Source: Mesorhizobium sp. M2A.F.Ca.ET.046.03.2.1
GTDB lineage: Bacteria; Pseudomonadota; Alphaproteobacteria; Rhizobiales; Rhizobiaceae
Length of the DNA: 64,000 nt
Assembly: GCF_003952425.1 (NCBI RefSeq)
Contig: NZ_CP034449.1
Location: forward strand, 5,320,001-5,384,000
Reading direction: 5' to 3'
The notes under the pieces were generated by a model, which was given only the letters and a program-made list of their open reading frames with translations, ran no database searches and had not been told where the DNA came from. The translations under genes were made by a program, and so were the position numbers. Positions within the stretch are counted from its first letter, which is position 1. The number at the start of each line of letters is the position of its first letter. This document shows positions 53,776 through 63,816 of the stretch, piece by piece.

Positions 53776-55938
53776 ATGATGGAGCTCGACGAGCGCAAGC
53801 TCGATCCTGCCGTAGCCCTTTCTTCACTCGACGAGACCGCGCCGCGGGAACCGCACCGGCTTTTCGCCCTCAAGCAGGGCGACTGCTTCGCTGTCGCCGA
53901 CGCCTATGGCGACATCAGGGGCTCGGGCGACGGGTTCTTCCGCGACGACACGCGCGTGCTTTCCGAATTCCGGCTGACCATCGGCGGCAGGCAGATGTCG
54001 CTGCTCGGCGCTTCGCTCAGCCAGGACAATGTGCTGTTCACGTCCAACCTGACCAACCTGCCGATCCAAAGCGCCGCCGGCCGTGACATCCCGCAGGGCG
54101 CGATCCATATCGAACGGGTCAGGCTGATCTGGCAGGACCGGTTGTTCGAGCGCATCACGCTGTCCAACTACAGCCGCGAGCATTCGACCATCACCGTCTC
54201 GCTGCATTTCGCCGCAGACTTCCGCGACATGTTCGAGGTGCGCGGCTCGACGCGGGTGAAGCGCGGCACGACACATGTCGCCAAGACCGAAAAGGAGTCC
54301 GTCATGCTCGGCTATGACGGCCTCGACGGGCTCCCACGGCTATCGGCGATCTCCTTTTCGCAGGCCCCCGACAAATTAAGCGACAACCGCGCCGACTTCC
54401 TGATCGCGGTGACCAAGCGCAGCCAGAAAGTGCTTTATGTCGAAGTCGGACCGGAAGTATCCGAGGCTCCCAGTCGCGACCGTTTCCGCGCCGCGGCGGC
54501 ACGGGCCCGCTTCGGCATGCGTGCCAAGCGGCGTCATGGCGCAACGGTGCACAGTTCGGGCCGCGTCTTCAACGACTGGGTCGAGCGTGCCCGCGCCGAC
54601 GTAGCGCTGCTCACCACTGAGCTGCCGACGGGGCCTTATCCCTATGCCGGCATCCCGTGGTTCTCGACGGCGTTCGGCCGCGACGGGGTGATCTCGAGCC
54701 TGCAGATGCTTTGGCTCAATCCGGGCCTGGCGCGCGGTGTTCTGGCATTTCTGGCCGAGCACCAGGCGACCGAAACCTCGCCCTTCTCGGATTCCCAGCC
54801 GGGCAAGATCATGCATGAGACGCGCAAGGGCGAGATGGCGGCGCTGCGCGAGCTTCCTTTCGGGCGCTACTATGGCGGTGTCGACACCACGCCGCTTTAT
54901 ATCCATCTGGCTTCCGCCTATGCCGACCGCACCGGCGACATGGCCTTCATCGACAAATTGTGGCCTTCGCTCAAGGCCGCCGCCGAATGGACGGAGGAGG
55001 CGAGCCGCGCCACCGGCTTCGTCACCTATCAGCGCGCCGCCGAGTCGGGTCTCGCCAACCAGGGCTGGAAGGACAGTTTCGATTCGGTCTTCCATGCCGA
55101 CGGCCGCATTCCAAAAGGGCCGATCGCGCTCGTCGAGGTACAGGGCTACGTCTTCGCCGCCTTCCGGGGCCTGGCGGCGCTGGCGCGCCGCCGCGGCGAA
55201 TTCGCCGATGCCGAGCACTGGGAGAACCGCGCCGAGGAAATGCGAGTCGCCGTGGAACGCGATTTCTGGCAGGACGACATGAATTTCTACGCCCTGGCCA
55301 TTGATGGCGAGGGCCAGCCCTGCAAGGTCCGAACGTCGAATGCCGGGCACCTGCTGTTCGTCGGGCTGCCGCAACCGGAGCGGGCCAGGCTGGTCGCCGA
55401 CCAATTGCTGTCGGCGTCCTTCCATTCCGGCTGGGGGCTGAGGACGCTTGCCGACGACGCGGTATTCTTCAACCCGATGTCCTACCACAACGGCTCGATC
55501 TGGCCGCATGACACAGCACTTTGCGGCGTAGGTCTCGCCCGTTACGGCGAACGCGACAGCGTGGTGCGGCTGATGAGCGGCACGTTCGAGTCCGCCGTGC
55601 ATTTCAACATGCGGCTGCCGGAACTGTTCTGCGGCTTCGCCAGGGCTCCGGGTGAGGCGCCCATCGCCTATCCCGTGGCCTGCCTGCCACAGGCTTGGTC
55701 GGCCGGTTCCACCTTCATGTTGATGCAGGCGTGCCTTGGGCTCGAAATCGATGGCTGGGAGGGCGAATTGCATGTCACGCGGCCTAGGCTCCCGATCGGC
55801 ATCGACACGCTCACGCTCCGGCATCTGACGGTCGGCGACAAAGCGGTCGACCTCACCTTCCAAAGGGTCGGCGACCGCGTTGCGGCCTTCTTGCCTGACC
55901 GGCATGAAGGTCAGGTACCGCTCATAGTGCGCACGTAA
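53776..55938 (+). CDS. Amylo-alpha-1,6-glucosidase (glycogen-debranching-like) protein
   Basis: Protein of 720 residues. The N-terminal beta-rich domain (about residues 25-220; LKQGDCFAVADAYGDI, GFFRDDTRVLSEFRL) is the bacterial debranching-type N-terminal domain. The C-terminal (alpha/alpha)6 glycosidase domain shows YPYAGIPWFSTAFGRDGVIS, a substrate-site signature, and FNPMSYHNGSIWPHD. It likely removes alpha-1,6 branches or acts on a related alpha-glucan in the cytoplasm. It starts 28 bp after the RIME-like palindromes. Confidence 0.87.
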   Translation: MMELDERKLDPAVALSSLDETAPREPHRLFALKQGDCFAVADAYGDIRGSGDGFFRDDTRVLSEFRLTIGGRQMSLLGASLSQDNVLFTSNLTNLPIQSAAGRDIPQGAIHIERVRLIWQDRLFERITLSNYSREHSTITVSLHFAADFRDMFEVRGSTRVKRGTTHVAKTEKESVMLGYDGLDGLPRLSAISFSQAPDKLSDNRADFLIAVTKRSQKVLYVEVGPEVSEAPSRDRFRAAAARARFGMRAKRRHGATVHSSGRVFNDWVERARADVALLTTELPTGPYPYAGIPWFSTAFGRDGVISSLQMLWLNPGLARGVLAFLAEHQATETSPFSDSQPGKIMHETRKGEMAALRELPFGRYYGGVDTTPLYIHLASAYADRTGDMAFIDKLWPSLKAAAEWTEEASRATGFVTYQRAAESGLANQGWKDSFDSVFHADGRIPKGPIALVEVQGYVFAAFRGLAALARRRGEFADAEHWENRAEEMRVAVERDFWQDDMNFYALAIDGEGQPCKVRTSNAGHLLFVGLPQPERARLVADQLLSASFHSGWGLRTLADDAVFFNPMSYHNGSIWPHDTALCGVGLARYGERDSVVRLMSGTFESAVHFNMRLPELFCGFARAPGEAPIAYPVACLPQAWSAGSTFMLMQACLGLEIDGWEGELHVTRPRLPIGIDTLTLRHLTVGDKAVDLTFQRVGDRVAAFLPDRHEGQVPLIVRT

Positions 55939-56086
55939 ATAAAGCACCGCAACCCCGCGTCCAACAATCGAAAAGTGTCGGAACTGATCGCTGGTTCATG
56001 CGTTGCAGACCTAAGCCGGTCTGCCCGTCCGCGGCCGGCACGAACGAAAACAATGAACGGACGGCCGGAGGCAACCTGGCATTTCA

Positions 56087-57880
56087 ATGACACAATACGG
56101 CGCCGACCTGCTACTGGTCCTCATTCTCGCAAGCCTCGGATTGTCCGCATTAGCGATCATCATTTCGATCTCCCGACACCGTCGCAATAACCCGATTGCA
56201 TCGGCCGTGCCGGGTTCCGGTGACGACTCCGCCACCGAAGCCGCGCGCAAGGTGCTGCGCGAATTCGAGAAGAACGGGCAGTCGGTCGATGCGGCTCTGG
56301 TCTCGTGGTCGCCCGATACCCTGCGCAAGATCCTTGCCGACGAATTGCCGGAAGCGCAGGTGATCGTCGTCTCCAATCGCGAACCGTATATCCACAACGA
56401 GACCAGAGACGGCGGCGTCGAGCTCGTTGTCCCAGCAAGCGGTCTGGTCTCGGCGCTGGAGCCGATCACGCGCGCCTGCGCCGGCACCTGGATCGCCTAT
56501 GGCGGCGGCAGCGCAGATCGCCGGATGGTCGACAAGGGCGACCGGGTTCAGGTCCCGCCCGGTAATCCGTCCTATACGCTGCGGCGGGTATGGCTGAGCG
56601 ACGACGAATATCAGGGCTACTATCTCGGCTTCGCCAATGAAGGCCTGTGGCCGCTCTGCCATATCGCCTTCACGCGGCCGATTTTTCGCGAGTCGGACTG
56701 GGAAGCCTATGAAGCCGTCAACCGCAAATTCGCCGAAACGGTGGTTGCCGAGGCGCGCAACGAGCGGCCGATCGTGCTGGTCCAGGACTATCACTTCGCG
56801 CTTTTGCCCCGCATGATCCGCGAGCGGTTGCCGGAGGCGATCGTCATCACCTTCTGGCACATTCCCTGGCCGAACTCGGAGGTGTTCAGCATCTGCCCCT
56901 GGCGCGAACGCATCCTGGACGGCCTGCTCGGCAGTTCGATCGTGGGCTTCCACACCCAGTTCCACGCCAACAATTTCACCGAGAGCGTCGACCGCTTCAT
57001 GGAAAGCCGCATCGAGCGAGCCGATGCCGCCATTTCCTATGGCGGCCAGGTGACGCTGGTGCATTCCTATCCGATTTCGATCGAATGGCCGGTCGAGCTC
57101 CTGAAAGCCCTGCCCAGCGTCGAGGAAAGCCGGGCGCGCGTCCGCAAGCGGTTCAGAATTCCAGCCGGCGCCAAGCTGTGCGTCGGCGTCGAGCGGCTCG
57201 ACTACACCAAGGGTATTCTCGATCGCTTCCATGCACTGGAGGAGCTGTTTATTCGCCATCCCGAAATGGTAGGCAATGTTGCATTCCTGCAGATCGCGGC
57301 GCCGAGCCGCGGCACGCTGCCGGCCTACAAGCATCTGCATGAGGAATGCCTGCGCTACGCGGAGGAGATCAATCAGCGCTTCGGCAGCGAATCCTACCGG
57401 CCGGTCGTCATGGTGGCCGAGCACCATTCGCAAGCGGCGGTCTATGAACTCTATCGCGCCGCCGACATCTGCCTTGTCACCAGCCTGCATGACGGCATGA
57501 ACCTGGTCGCCAAGGAGTTCGTCGCGTCGCGCGACGACGAGCAGGGCGTGCTTTTGCTCAGCACCTTCGCCGGCGCCTCGCGCGAGCTGCTGGAGGCGCT
57601 GATCGTCAATCCTTACGACGCGGCGATGATGAGCGAGGCGATGCTGCAGGCGCTGACCATGGGGCCGGACGAGCAGCATGAGCGCATGCGGCGCATGCGC
57701 GACATCGTGCGCGACAACAATGTCTATCGCTGGGCCGGCAGCATGCTGCTCGACGCGGCGCGGCTGAGGAAGCGCGGCGACCTGGATCGGGTCACGGCCT
57801 TTTACGAGCGGCCGGCAGGCCCCACCGGCGACAATGTCGTTTCCATGTTCGAACGCAAACAGGCAGTGGGATTTAGATGA
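56087..57880 (+). CDS. otsA: Membrane-anchored trehalose-6-phosphate synthase-like GT20 protein
   Basis: GT20 enzyme of 597 residues, longer than usual OtsA (about 470). Residues 6-28 ([20 protein letters not shown]) form a membrane helix, followed by a linker. The catalytic domain runs from about residue 88 ([11 protein letters not shown]) with [54 protein letters not shown] and [14 protein letters not shown]. It joins UDP-glucose and glucose-6-phosphate if it is a true OtsA. It overlaps the phosphatase gene (ATGA), which supports trehalose synthesis. Confidence 0.85.
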   Translation: MTQYGADLLLVLILASLGLSALAIIISISRHRRNNPIASAVPGSGDDSATEAARKVLREFEKNGQSVDAALVSWSPDTLRKILADELPEAQVIVVSNREPYIHNETRDGGVELVVPASGLVSALEPITRACAGTWIAYGGGSADRRMVDKGDRVQVPPGNPSYTLRRVWLSDDEYQGYYLGFANEGLWPLCHIAFTRPIFRESDWEAYEAVNRKFAETVVAEARNERPIVLVQDYHFALLPRMIRERLPEAIVITFWHIPWPNSEVFSICPWRERILDGLLGSSIVGFHTQFHANNFTESVDRFMESRIERADAAISYGGQVTLVHSYPISIEWPVELLKALPSVEESRARVRKRFRIPAGAKLCVGVERLDYTKGILDRFHALEELFIRHPEMVGNVAFLQIAAPSRGTLPAYKHLHEECLRYAEEINQRFGSESYRPVVMVAEHHSQAAVYELYRAADICLVTSLHDGMNLVAKEFVASRDDEQGVLLLSTFAGASRELLEALIVNPYDAAMMSEAMLQALTMGPDEQHERMRRMRDIVRDNNVYRWAGSMLLDAARLRKRGDLDRVTAFYERPAGPTGDNVVSMFERKQAVGFR

Positions 57881-58659
57881 ACATCCAGGCAGACCTTACC
57901 CCGCCGCTTCCCGCGGGACGGTGGGCGCTTTTCCTCGACATCGACGGCACCTTGCTGGAGCACGCTGCGCATCCCGACGCCGTCTCGGTCAGCGAGGAGT
58001 TGCGGGTTCTTCTGCAGACGATCGAGCCGCGCCTGGACGGCGCGCTCGCCTTCATCACCGGCCGCTCGATCGCGGCCGTGGACCATCTGTTCGATCCGTT
58101 GAAGCTCAGGATCGCCGGCCTCTACGGGCTGGAGCACAGGCTTCTCCCGGACGGACCGATCGAGGCCGCGGACGAACCGGCGGATATGGCGGCGCTCGCC
58201 GACGAGATTGAACTCGAGCTGGCAAGCCAGGCCGTCTATGTCGAACGCAAGGGGCCGGTGCTCGCCATACATACGAGAGCCGCGCCGCAGCTTCTGGCGC
58301 GGGCGACGGAGCTGGTCGAGGCAGCGCTTGAGCGCCTGCCCAAGGGCTACCGCGTGATCGCCGGCAATGCCGGCGTCGAGCTGATGCCGCTCGAAGCCGC
58401 CAAGGGCGCCGCGATCCGCCGCTTCATGCAGCTCGAACCTTTCACCGGCCGGCGTCCGGTGTTCCTCGGCGACGACACATCCGACGAGAACGGCTTCGAG
58501 ACGGTCAATGCCGCGGGCGGAATCTCGATCCGCGTGAAGCCGCAGGGCGAGACGGCCGCCCGCTTCGCCATCGAAGACGTGGCTGGCGCCATCGCTTGGC
58601 TCGAAGCCAATTTTGCGGAGCCTGCCGCGCAGGCGTCCAGCCGCAATCTCGTTGCCTAA
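57877..58659 (+). CDS. otsB: Trehalose-6-phosphate phosphatase
   Basis: HAD-superfamily phosphatase of 260 residues that removes phosphate from trehalose-6-phosphate. HAD motif I is FLDIDGTLLEHAAHPD, with TGRSIAAVDHLF, the cap segment GLYGLEHRL and motif IV FLGDDTSDENGFE. It is coupled to the otsA-like gene by an ATGA overlap, and the operon ends here facing the minus-strand transporter cluster. Confidence 0.92.
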   Translation: MNIQADLTPPLPAGRWALFLDIDGTLLEHAAHPDAVSVSEELRVLLQTIEPRLDGALAFITGRSIAAVDHLFDPLKLRIAGLYGLEHRLLPDGPIEAADEPADMAALADEIELELASQAVYVERKGPVLAIHTRAAPQLLARATELVEAALERLPKGYRVIAGNAGVELMPLEAAKGAAIRRFMQLEPFTGRRPVFLGDDTSDENGFETVNAAGGISIRVKPQGETAARFAIEDVAGAIAWLEANFAEPAAQASSRNLVA

Positions 58660-58679
58660 ACCGGCCAGGTGCTCCGCAG

Positions 58680-59423
58680 CTACTGCTGCTGCAGGCCCGT
58701 GATCATCGCGATGATCTCGTTCTTGTCGGTCTTCCTGGTCTCGCGCACGCCGATCTGCTTGCCGCGCCTCAGGACGCAGATGCGGTCCGACAGCTTGAAC
58801 ACCTGATCGAGGCTGTGGCTGATGATCAGGATGCCGACATTGCGCTGCTTGAGCGACTGAACGATCGCCTCCACCCTGGCGGTCTCGGCGACGCCGAGCG
58901 CGGCCGTCGGCTCGTCGAGCAGGATCAGCTTGCTTGCCCAGTGCGTCGCCCTGGCGATCGCGACGCCCTGCCGCTGGCCGCCGGAAAGATCGCGGATGGT
59001 GGCGTGCGCGGAAGGGATGCGCACGTCGAGCTCCTTCACCAGTTTTTCCGTCTCGTCGATCATGCGGCGGCGGTCGAGCAGGCCGAAGCGGTTCAGCGGC
59101 TCGCGGCCGAGGAACATGTTCATATAGACCGTCTGCTGGTCGGCCAAAGCGAGATCCTGGTAGACAACCTCGATGCCATGCGCGCGCCCCATCGTCGCGT
59201 TCGACATCGTCACCGGCTTGCCCTCGATCGTGATCGTGCCGGAGGAGGGCGGATGCACGCCGGAGATGATCTTGACCAGCGTCGACTTGCCGGCGCCGTT
59301 GTCGCCGACAAGCGCGACGATCTCGCCGGGAAAGACCTCGAGCGAGAAGTTCTCGATCGCGGTCAGGCCGCCGAAATGCTTGCGGATGTCCTGAAGCTGA
59401 AGGATGGGGGCGCTCGCATTCAT
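58680..59423 (-). CDS. Single-domain sugar ABC transporter ATP-binding protein (FrcA-like)
   Basis: ATPase of 247 residues with one nucleotide-binding domain, unlike the tandem RbsA form. Walker A is GDNGAGKSTLVK, the signature LSGGQRQGVAIARA, Walker B LILLDEPTAALG and the switch ISHSLDQV. Such half-length ATPases work as homodimers with RbsC-type permeases. It is the last gene of the minus-strand cluster, 9 bp after the YhfX-type gene. Confidence 0.88.
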   Translation of the reverse strand: MNASAPILQLQDIRKHFGGLTAIENFSLEVFPGEIVALVGDNGAGKSTLVKIISGVHPPSSGTITIEGKPVTMSNATMGRAHGIEVVYQDLALADQQTVYMNMFLGREPLNRFGLLDRRRMIDETEKLVKELDVRIPSAHATIRDLSGGQRQGVAIARATHWASKLILLDEPTAALGVAETARVEAIVQSLKQRNVGILIISHSLDQVFKLSDRICVLRRGKQIGVRETRKTDKNEIIAMITGLQQQ

Positions 59424-59432
59424 GGTTTTCTC

Positions 59433-60632
59433 CTAGACGGGCCAGGCATAGGGCTCGCCAAAACCGTTCTCGATCGTTTCAACTACGGGCTTGCCCTTCG
59501 AAACGCCGGAGACGCCGACGACATAGGCGCGGGTGACGAAGGCCTGGCCGCGGAAGCCGAAGACGGCGCTGTCGCCGGGCCTCGGCGCATTATCGCCGGC
59601 GGCGTCGATCATGGCGTAGTAGTCGATCGCCGAAGGCGGCGGCACTTCGACGCTTCTGAGCGCCGACGTGGCGGTGGTCGGCTCGGCCGAGACGATCGCC
59701 TTGACGTCATAGTCCGGGAAGATCGGGTCGATGTAGAAGCCGCCGCCGAAGCAGTAGGCCTTGCCGCCTGACAGATGCGACACTTCGGTGAGATAGAGCA
59801 CGGCAGGCAGTTCCGGCAGGTCTTCCATGACGTGCAGCGCCGTGGTGCCGTGCAGGCCGTTGCCGGGTTCGCATTGCGTGGCGCCGGCTTCAGCCAGCGC
59901 GGCCAGCATGACGCTCGACGTGGTGCCCGGCGCGTTGATTTCGACGCCCTTGCGGCCCGCCTTGGCGAGCGCCTCGGCTGCCTTGCTCAGCGTCGCCAGA
60001 TTGGGCGTCGGCAGCACTTTACGCGCGGCATGGTCGAAGAGCAGGGCAGGGAAGGTGGTGATGCCGGCGAAGCGGCCGCCCGGAACGGCATCGAGCCGGT
60101 CGGCGACGGCGACAATTTCGCCGGCGTCGAAGCCGCCTTCATGGCCGCGGTAGAAAATGTCACCTTCGGCCGCGATGCGGGCGAGCAGGTCCTGGACGTA
60201 GCCGGCCGCCTTGGCGCCTTTGCCTGCTTCCTCGGCCTTGGTGTCGTTGAAGGCGGTCCAATAGTCCGGCTTGAAGGTCCTTGCCGCCGCGTCCGCCTCG
60301 AATTTCGCGATCTGCTGCAGATGGCCGAGATGGCCGAGCTTCATGCCGGCCTTATGCGTGGCGCGCGCGCAGGCCATGTCGACCGCGACAGCGCGTTCGA
60401 TGCCGCCGCGCATCACCGCCTTGCAGAAGGAGCTCGAGCGGCCGACCTGCTTGGTCATGGCGAAGATGTTCAGACCGAGCCGATCCGCTTCCTGCTTGAG
60501 GACCTTTGCATTGCGCTCGACCGCGTCGAGATCGAGCACATAGGCGTTGGCCGGCAGCTTGCCCTGCTGGTGAAGGCCGATCGCCGCTTCGATGAAGGCG
60601 GGGTTGCGGCGGCGCAGAACGTCGAGAAACAT
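59433..60632 (-). CDS. YhfX-type PLP-dependent amino acid racemase/epimerase-like protein
   Basis: Fold III PLP protein of 399 residues, resembling YhfX. The PLP-lysine is likely in NIFAMTKQVGRS, and the segments GIERAVAVDMACARA, GVEINAPGTTSS and EPGNGLHGTTALHV fit the family. The start is ATG 60632 behind AAAGGA. It sits inside a sugar-type ABC operon between permease and ATPase genes, so the transported compound may be an amino acid or amino-sugar derivative. The substrate is unknown. Confidence 0.8.
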   Translation of the reverse strand: MFLDVLRRRNPAFIEAAIGLHQQGKLPANAYVLDLDAVERNAKVLKQEADRLGLNIFAMTKQVGRSSSFCKAVMRGGIERAVAVDMACARATHKAGMKLGHLGHLQQIAKFEADAAARTFKPDYWTAFNDTKAEEAGKGAKAAGYVQDLLARIAAEGDIFYRGHEGGFDAGEIVAVADRLDAVPGGRFAGITTFPALLFDHAARKVLPTPNLATLSKAAEALAKAGRKGVEINAPGTTSSVMLAALAEAGATQCEPGNGLHGTTALHVMEDLPELPAVLYLTEVSHLSGGKAYCFGGGFYIDPIFPDYDVKAIVSAEPTTATSALRSVEVPPPSAIDYYAMIDAAGDNAPRPGDSAVFGFRGQAFVTRAYVVGVSGVSKGKPVVETIENGFGEPYAWPV

Positions 60633-60645
60633 GGAAAAGGTTCCT

Positions 60646-61617
60646 TTAGCGGGATTTGTCGCGCAGCGACACTGCGACCGCGGTGAGAATGATCAGGCCG
60701 CGCACGATCATCTGGTCGGAGACCGAGAGGCCCATCAGGATAAGGCCGTTGTTCAGCATGCCCATCATCAGCGAGCCAACGAGAGCGCCGACGATCGAGC
60801 CCTTGCCGCCATTGAGCAGCGTGCCGCCGACGATGACGGCGGCGATGACCGTCATCAGATCGGTCTCGCCGAGCGTGTATTTCGCCGCCTGCAGGCGGCC
60901 GGCGTAAAGCAATCCGGCGAGCCCCGCGAGCCCGCCGCTGATGGTGAGCACGGCGAGCCTGATCTTCGGCACGCTGATGCCCGAAACGCTTGCAGCGCGG
61001 GCGTTGTCGCCGGTCGCCAGCACATGCGCGCCGAAACGCGTCTCGCGGTAGACGAGGTGGCCGACGGCAATGGCGATCACCGTCCACCAGATCAGCGAGG
61101 GCACGCCGAGCAGCGAGCCCGAGCCGAAGAAGCCGGTGAAGGCCTCGTTGGTGACCGATATCGAACGCAGATCAGTCATAGAGCGCGAGACGCCGGCGAA
61201 CAGGCCCATCGTCGCCAGCGTCACCAGGAAGGACGGCAGCCTGACATAGGCGACCAGCGCGCCGTTGATGAGGCCGATCAGGATTCCGGCGCCCAGGCCG
61301 GCGACGATGCCCGCCGCCATGCCGTAGGAGGCGATGGTGACGGCAGTGGCGAGCGCCGATACCGCCACGATCGAGCCGATCGAAAGGTCGATCTCGCCGG
61401 CCGACATGACGAAGACGAGGCCGATCGCCATGATCGTCACCGGCGCTGTCTGCAGCACGATGTTGGAGAGGTTGCGGACGGTGAGGAAGCCGCTGTCCCT
61501 CAGCATGAAGGCGAAGAACAGGAAGATCGCCAGGAAGCCGAGATAGACGACATATTGCTGCAGATTGAAGCGGCTGGCGAAGCTGCCCATCTCGGTGCCG
61601 GTGTTGGCGCTGGTCAT
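60646..61617 (-). CDS. Ribose-type ABC transporter permease
   Basis: Permease of the RbsC family, 323 residues, with about ten hydrophobic segments. Family signature segments are MAIGLVFVMSAGEIDLSIGSI and ATGDNARAASVSGISVPK, and GSLMMGMLNNGLILMG lies near the end. The ATG at 61617 follows GGAG. It works with the ATPase at 58680 and one or both binding proteins upstream. Confidence 0.9.
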   Translation of the reverse strand: MTSANTGTEMGSFASRFNLQQYVVYLGFLAIFLFFAFMLRDSGFLTVRNLSNIVLQTAPVTIMAIGLVFVMSAGEIDLSIGSIVAVSALATAVTIASYGMAAGIVAGLGAGILIGLINGALVAYVRLPSFLVTLATMGLFAGVSRSMTDLRSISVTNEAFTGFFGSGSLLGVPSLIWWTVIAIAVGHLVYRETRFGAHVLATGDNARAASVSGISVPKIRLAVLTISGGLAGLAGLLYAGRLQAAKYTLGETDLMTVIAAVIVGGTLLNGGKGSIVGALVGSLMMGMLNNGLILMGLSVSDQMIVRGLIILTAVAVSLRDKSR

Positions 61618-61660
61618 GTTCGATCTCCGATGGTGCGTGCTTCGCAGCCTGCCACGCCGT

Positions 61661-62661
61661 CTATTTCATGGCGTCCGCGATGGTCGCGGGCAGGTCCTTG
61701 TTGAGCGACTTCTTCCAGCCGTCCTTCACCGTGTCCTTGGTGACGGCGATGGAATCGACCGCGTAGAATGGCTCGGCCTTCAGGCCGACCAGCGAGCCTG
61801 CGGAGGCTCGCGCCAGCGTCACGCCGATCGAATAGGCCTCGTCGGCGACAAGGGCTGCGATGTTACCACCTTTGACCATGTCGAGCGCGGCCGGTTCGTT
61901 GAGGTCGAGCGTGACGATCTTGGTGTGCGTGTTGCCGGCGGCGCGAAGGGCGGAGAGAACGCTCAGCGCCGGCTCAGACCAGGTGACATAAATGCCGTCG
62001 AGGTCGGGATGCTGGGTGATCATCGCCTGCGCGATGTCCTCTGAGCGCGCCGGATCGGCCATGCCGGCCTCGGCGGCGATCTGCATGTCGGGATAGTCCT
62101 GCTTATGTAGCCGACCTTGCCCTTCTTGCCGAGGGCCTCTGCCAGGGCGATGCCGGCCTTGTTGCCCATCTGGAAGAGGTCGTCGGAGACGATGGTGACG
62201 TAATCCGTGCCCTGCTTGTAGCCGGCCGGTCTATTGTCTACGAAGCCGAGCTTGACGCCGGCCTGGCGGGCCGGATCGTAGACAGAGGCCGCGGTCGCCG
62301 GGTCGACCGGCAGCGACAGGATGATCGACGGCTTCTTGGCCATCACCGTCTCGACATCGGCCTTCTGGCGCGCGGCGTCGAAGCCGGCATCAGTCTGCGC
62401 CACCACCTCGATGCCGAGACGCTTGAACTCGTCGCGCGCCCCGGCGTTGACTGCGTTGGTGTACTCGCTCATCTCGTGCCAGACGAGGGCCGCGGTAAAC
62501 TTGCCGTCCTTGATCTGCTGCTCCTGCGCCGCCGTCAGCGTCAGCGAGGCCGCCGGAACCGGCTTCTCGCCGTTCGGCCCGGTGGTGACGCCTTCGGCGG
62601 CGAAGGCGTGGGCGGCGAACAGGCTCGCCAATACAGTCATGATACCAAATGCTTTGCGCAT
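61661..62661 (-). pseudogene. Sugar-type ABC substrate-binding protein with internal deletion and frameshift
   Basis: The start is ATG 62661 with a signal peptide (MRKAFGIMTVLASLFAAHAF). The first frame tracks the intact paralogue at 62725-63783 up to GKVGYI, then breaks at about 62101-62106. The rest (QDYPDMQIAAEAGMADPARS to IADAMK) continues in another frame to 61661. Aligning the two paralogues by eye, about 61 bases (encoding roughly FHDANYYV through the following helix) are missing at the break. The product cannot fold as a full binding protein, so it is probably dead. Confidence 0.82.
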
Positions 62662-62724
62662 ATCCGTTCCCCTTCTTGTTCAGGAAGACAGCTCCGGCCC
62701 GGCAGGCCGAGCCGGAGCGTCGGC

Positions 62725-63783
62725 TCACTTCGCCGCGTCGAGCACCGACTGCGGCGCGTCGCGGTTGAGCGAGTCCTTCCAGCCTTGGGAGACGTTCTCC
62801 TTGGTCACGGTCAGCGCCGGCGCGACGACGAAGGCGGGTGTCTGCTGGGCAAGCAGCGACTTCATGCCGGAGGCGGCCATGGCGCGGCCGAGCTCATAGG
62901 CCTTGTCGGCGACAAGCGCGGCAACATTGCCGCCCTTGACCATGTCGAGCGCGACCGGCTCGGCAAGATCCAGCGTGACGATCTTGGTGTGGGTGTTGCC
63001 GGCGCCGCGCAGCGCCGAAAGCACGCCGTCGGCAGGCTCGGCCCAGGTCACATAGATGCCGTCGAGATCGGGATGCTGCAGCAGCATGGCATTGGCCAGT
63101 TCCTCGGCCCGGGCCGGGTCTGAGATGCCCTGTTCGGCGACGATCTTGATGTCGGGATAGTCCTTCTCGATGGTTTTCTTGAAGGACTGGTCGCGCTGGT
63201 TGGTGACGTAATAGTTGGCATCGTGGAAGATATAGCCGACCTTGCCCTTGCCACCGATGGCCTTGGCCATGGCGTCGGCCGCCTGCTTGCCCATCTGGTA
63301 GAGATCGTCGGTGACGATCGAGGCATAGTCCGTGCCTTGCTTGTAGTCCTTGGGCAGGTTCGACAGGAACACCAGCTTGACGCCGTCCTTGACCGCCTGG
63401 CGGAATGCTTCGGCGGAGGTGACCGGGTCGAGCGGCAATGCCAGGATAACGTTCGGCTTGGCGGCTAAAGCGGTCTCGATGTCGCTGCGCTGGCGGGCGG
63501 CGTCGAACTGCGCGTCGGTCTTGACCGCGATCGAGATGCCGGCGCGGGCGAACTCGTCGGTGGCGCCGGCTGTCACAGCATTGGTGAAGTCGGAAGAGGT
63601 GTGCCACAGAAGGGCAGCCTTGTAGCCCTTGTCCTTCAGCGCCGCGATGTCGGCATCGCTCAGCGTCAGGCTGGAGCTCGGCGTGGCGGTCTCGCCCTGC
63701 GGACCGACCGTCTGCGCGTGAGCGGCGGCGCTGGCGAGCATCAATCCGCCGGCCAATGCGGCAATCCATTTCTTCATCAGCAT
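62725..63783 (-). CDS. Sugar-type ABC transporter substrate-binding protein (intact paralogue)
   Basis: Periplasmic binding protein of 352 residues. The signal peptide ends near AAAHAQ (about residue 24). Shared with the broken neighbour are the opening PQGETATPSSSLTLSDADI, ALLWHTSSDFTNAV, GKVGYIFHDANYYVTNQRD, HPDLDGIYVTWAEPADGVLSAL and LDMVKGGNVAALVADKAYE. It follows the RbsB fold with an N-terminal extension. The start is ATG 63783 behind GGGAG (an ATG at 63777 is also possible). Ligand unknown; it probably serves the permease at 60646. Confidence 0.87.
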   Translation of the reverse strand: MLMKKWIAALAGGLMLASAAAHAQTVGPQGETATPSSSLTLSDADIAALKDKGYKAALLWHTSSDFTNAVTAGATDEFARAGISIAVKTDAQFDAARQRSDIETALAAKPNVILALPLDPVTSAEAFRQAVKDGVKLVFLSNLPKDYKQGTDYASIVTDDLYQMGKQAADAMAKAIGGKGKVGYIFHDANYYVTNQRDQSFKKTIEKDYPDIKIVAEQGISDPARAEELANAMLLQHPDLDGIYVTWAEPADGVLSALRGAGNTHTKIVTLDLAEPVALDMVKGGNVAALVADKAYELGRAMAASGMKSLLAQQTPAFVVAPALTVTKENVSQGWKDSLNRDAPQSVLDAAK

Positions 63784-63816
63784 GTTTTTAGTCTCCCATT
63801 CTGCTTCGTTGGTCGT

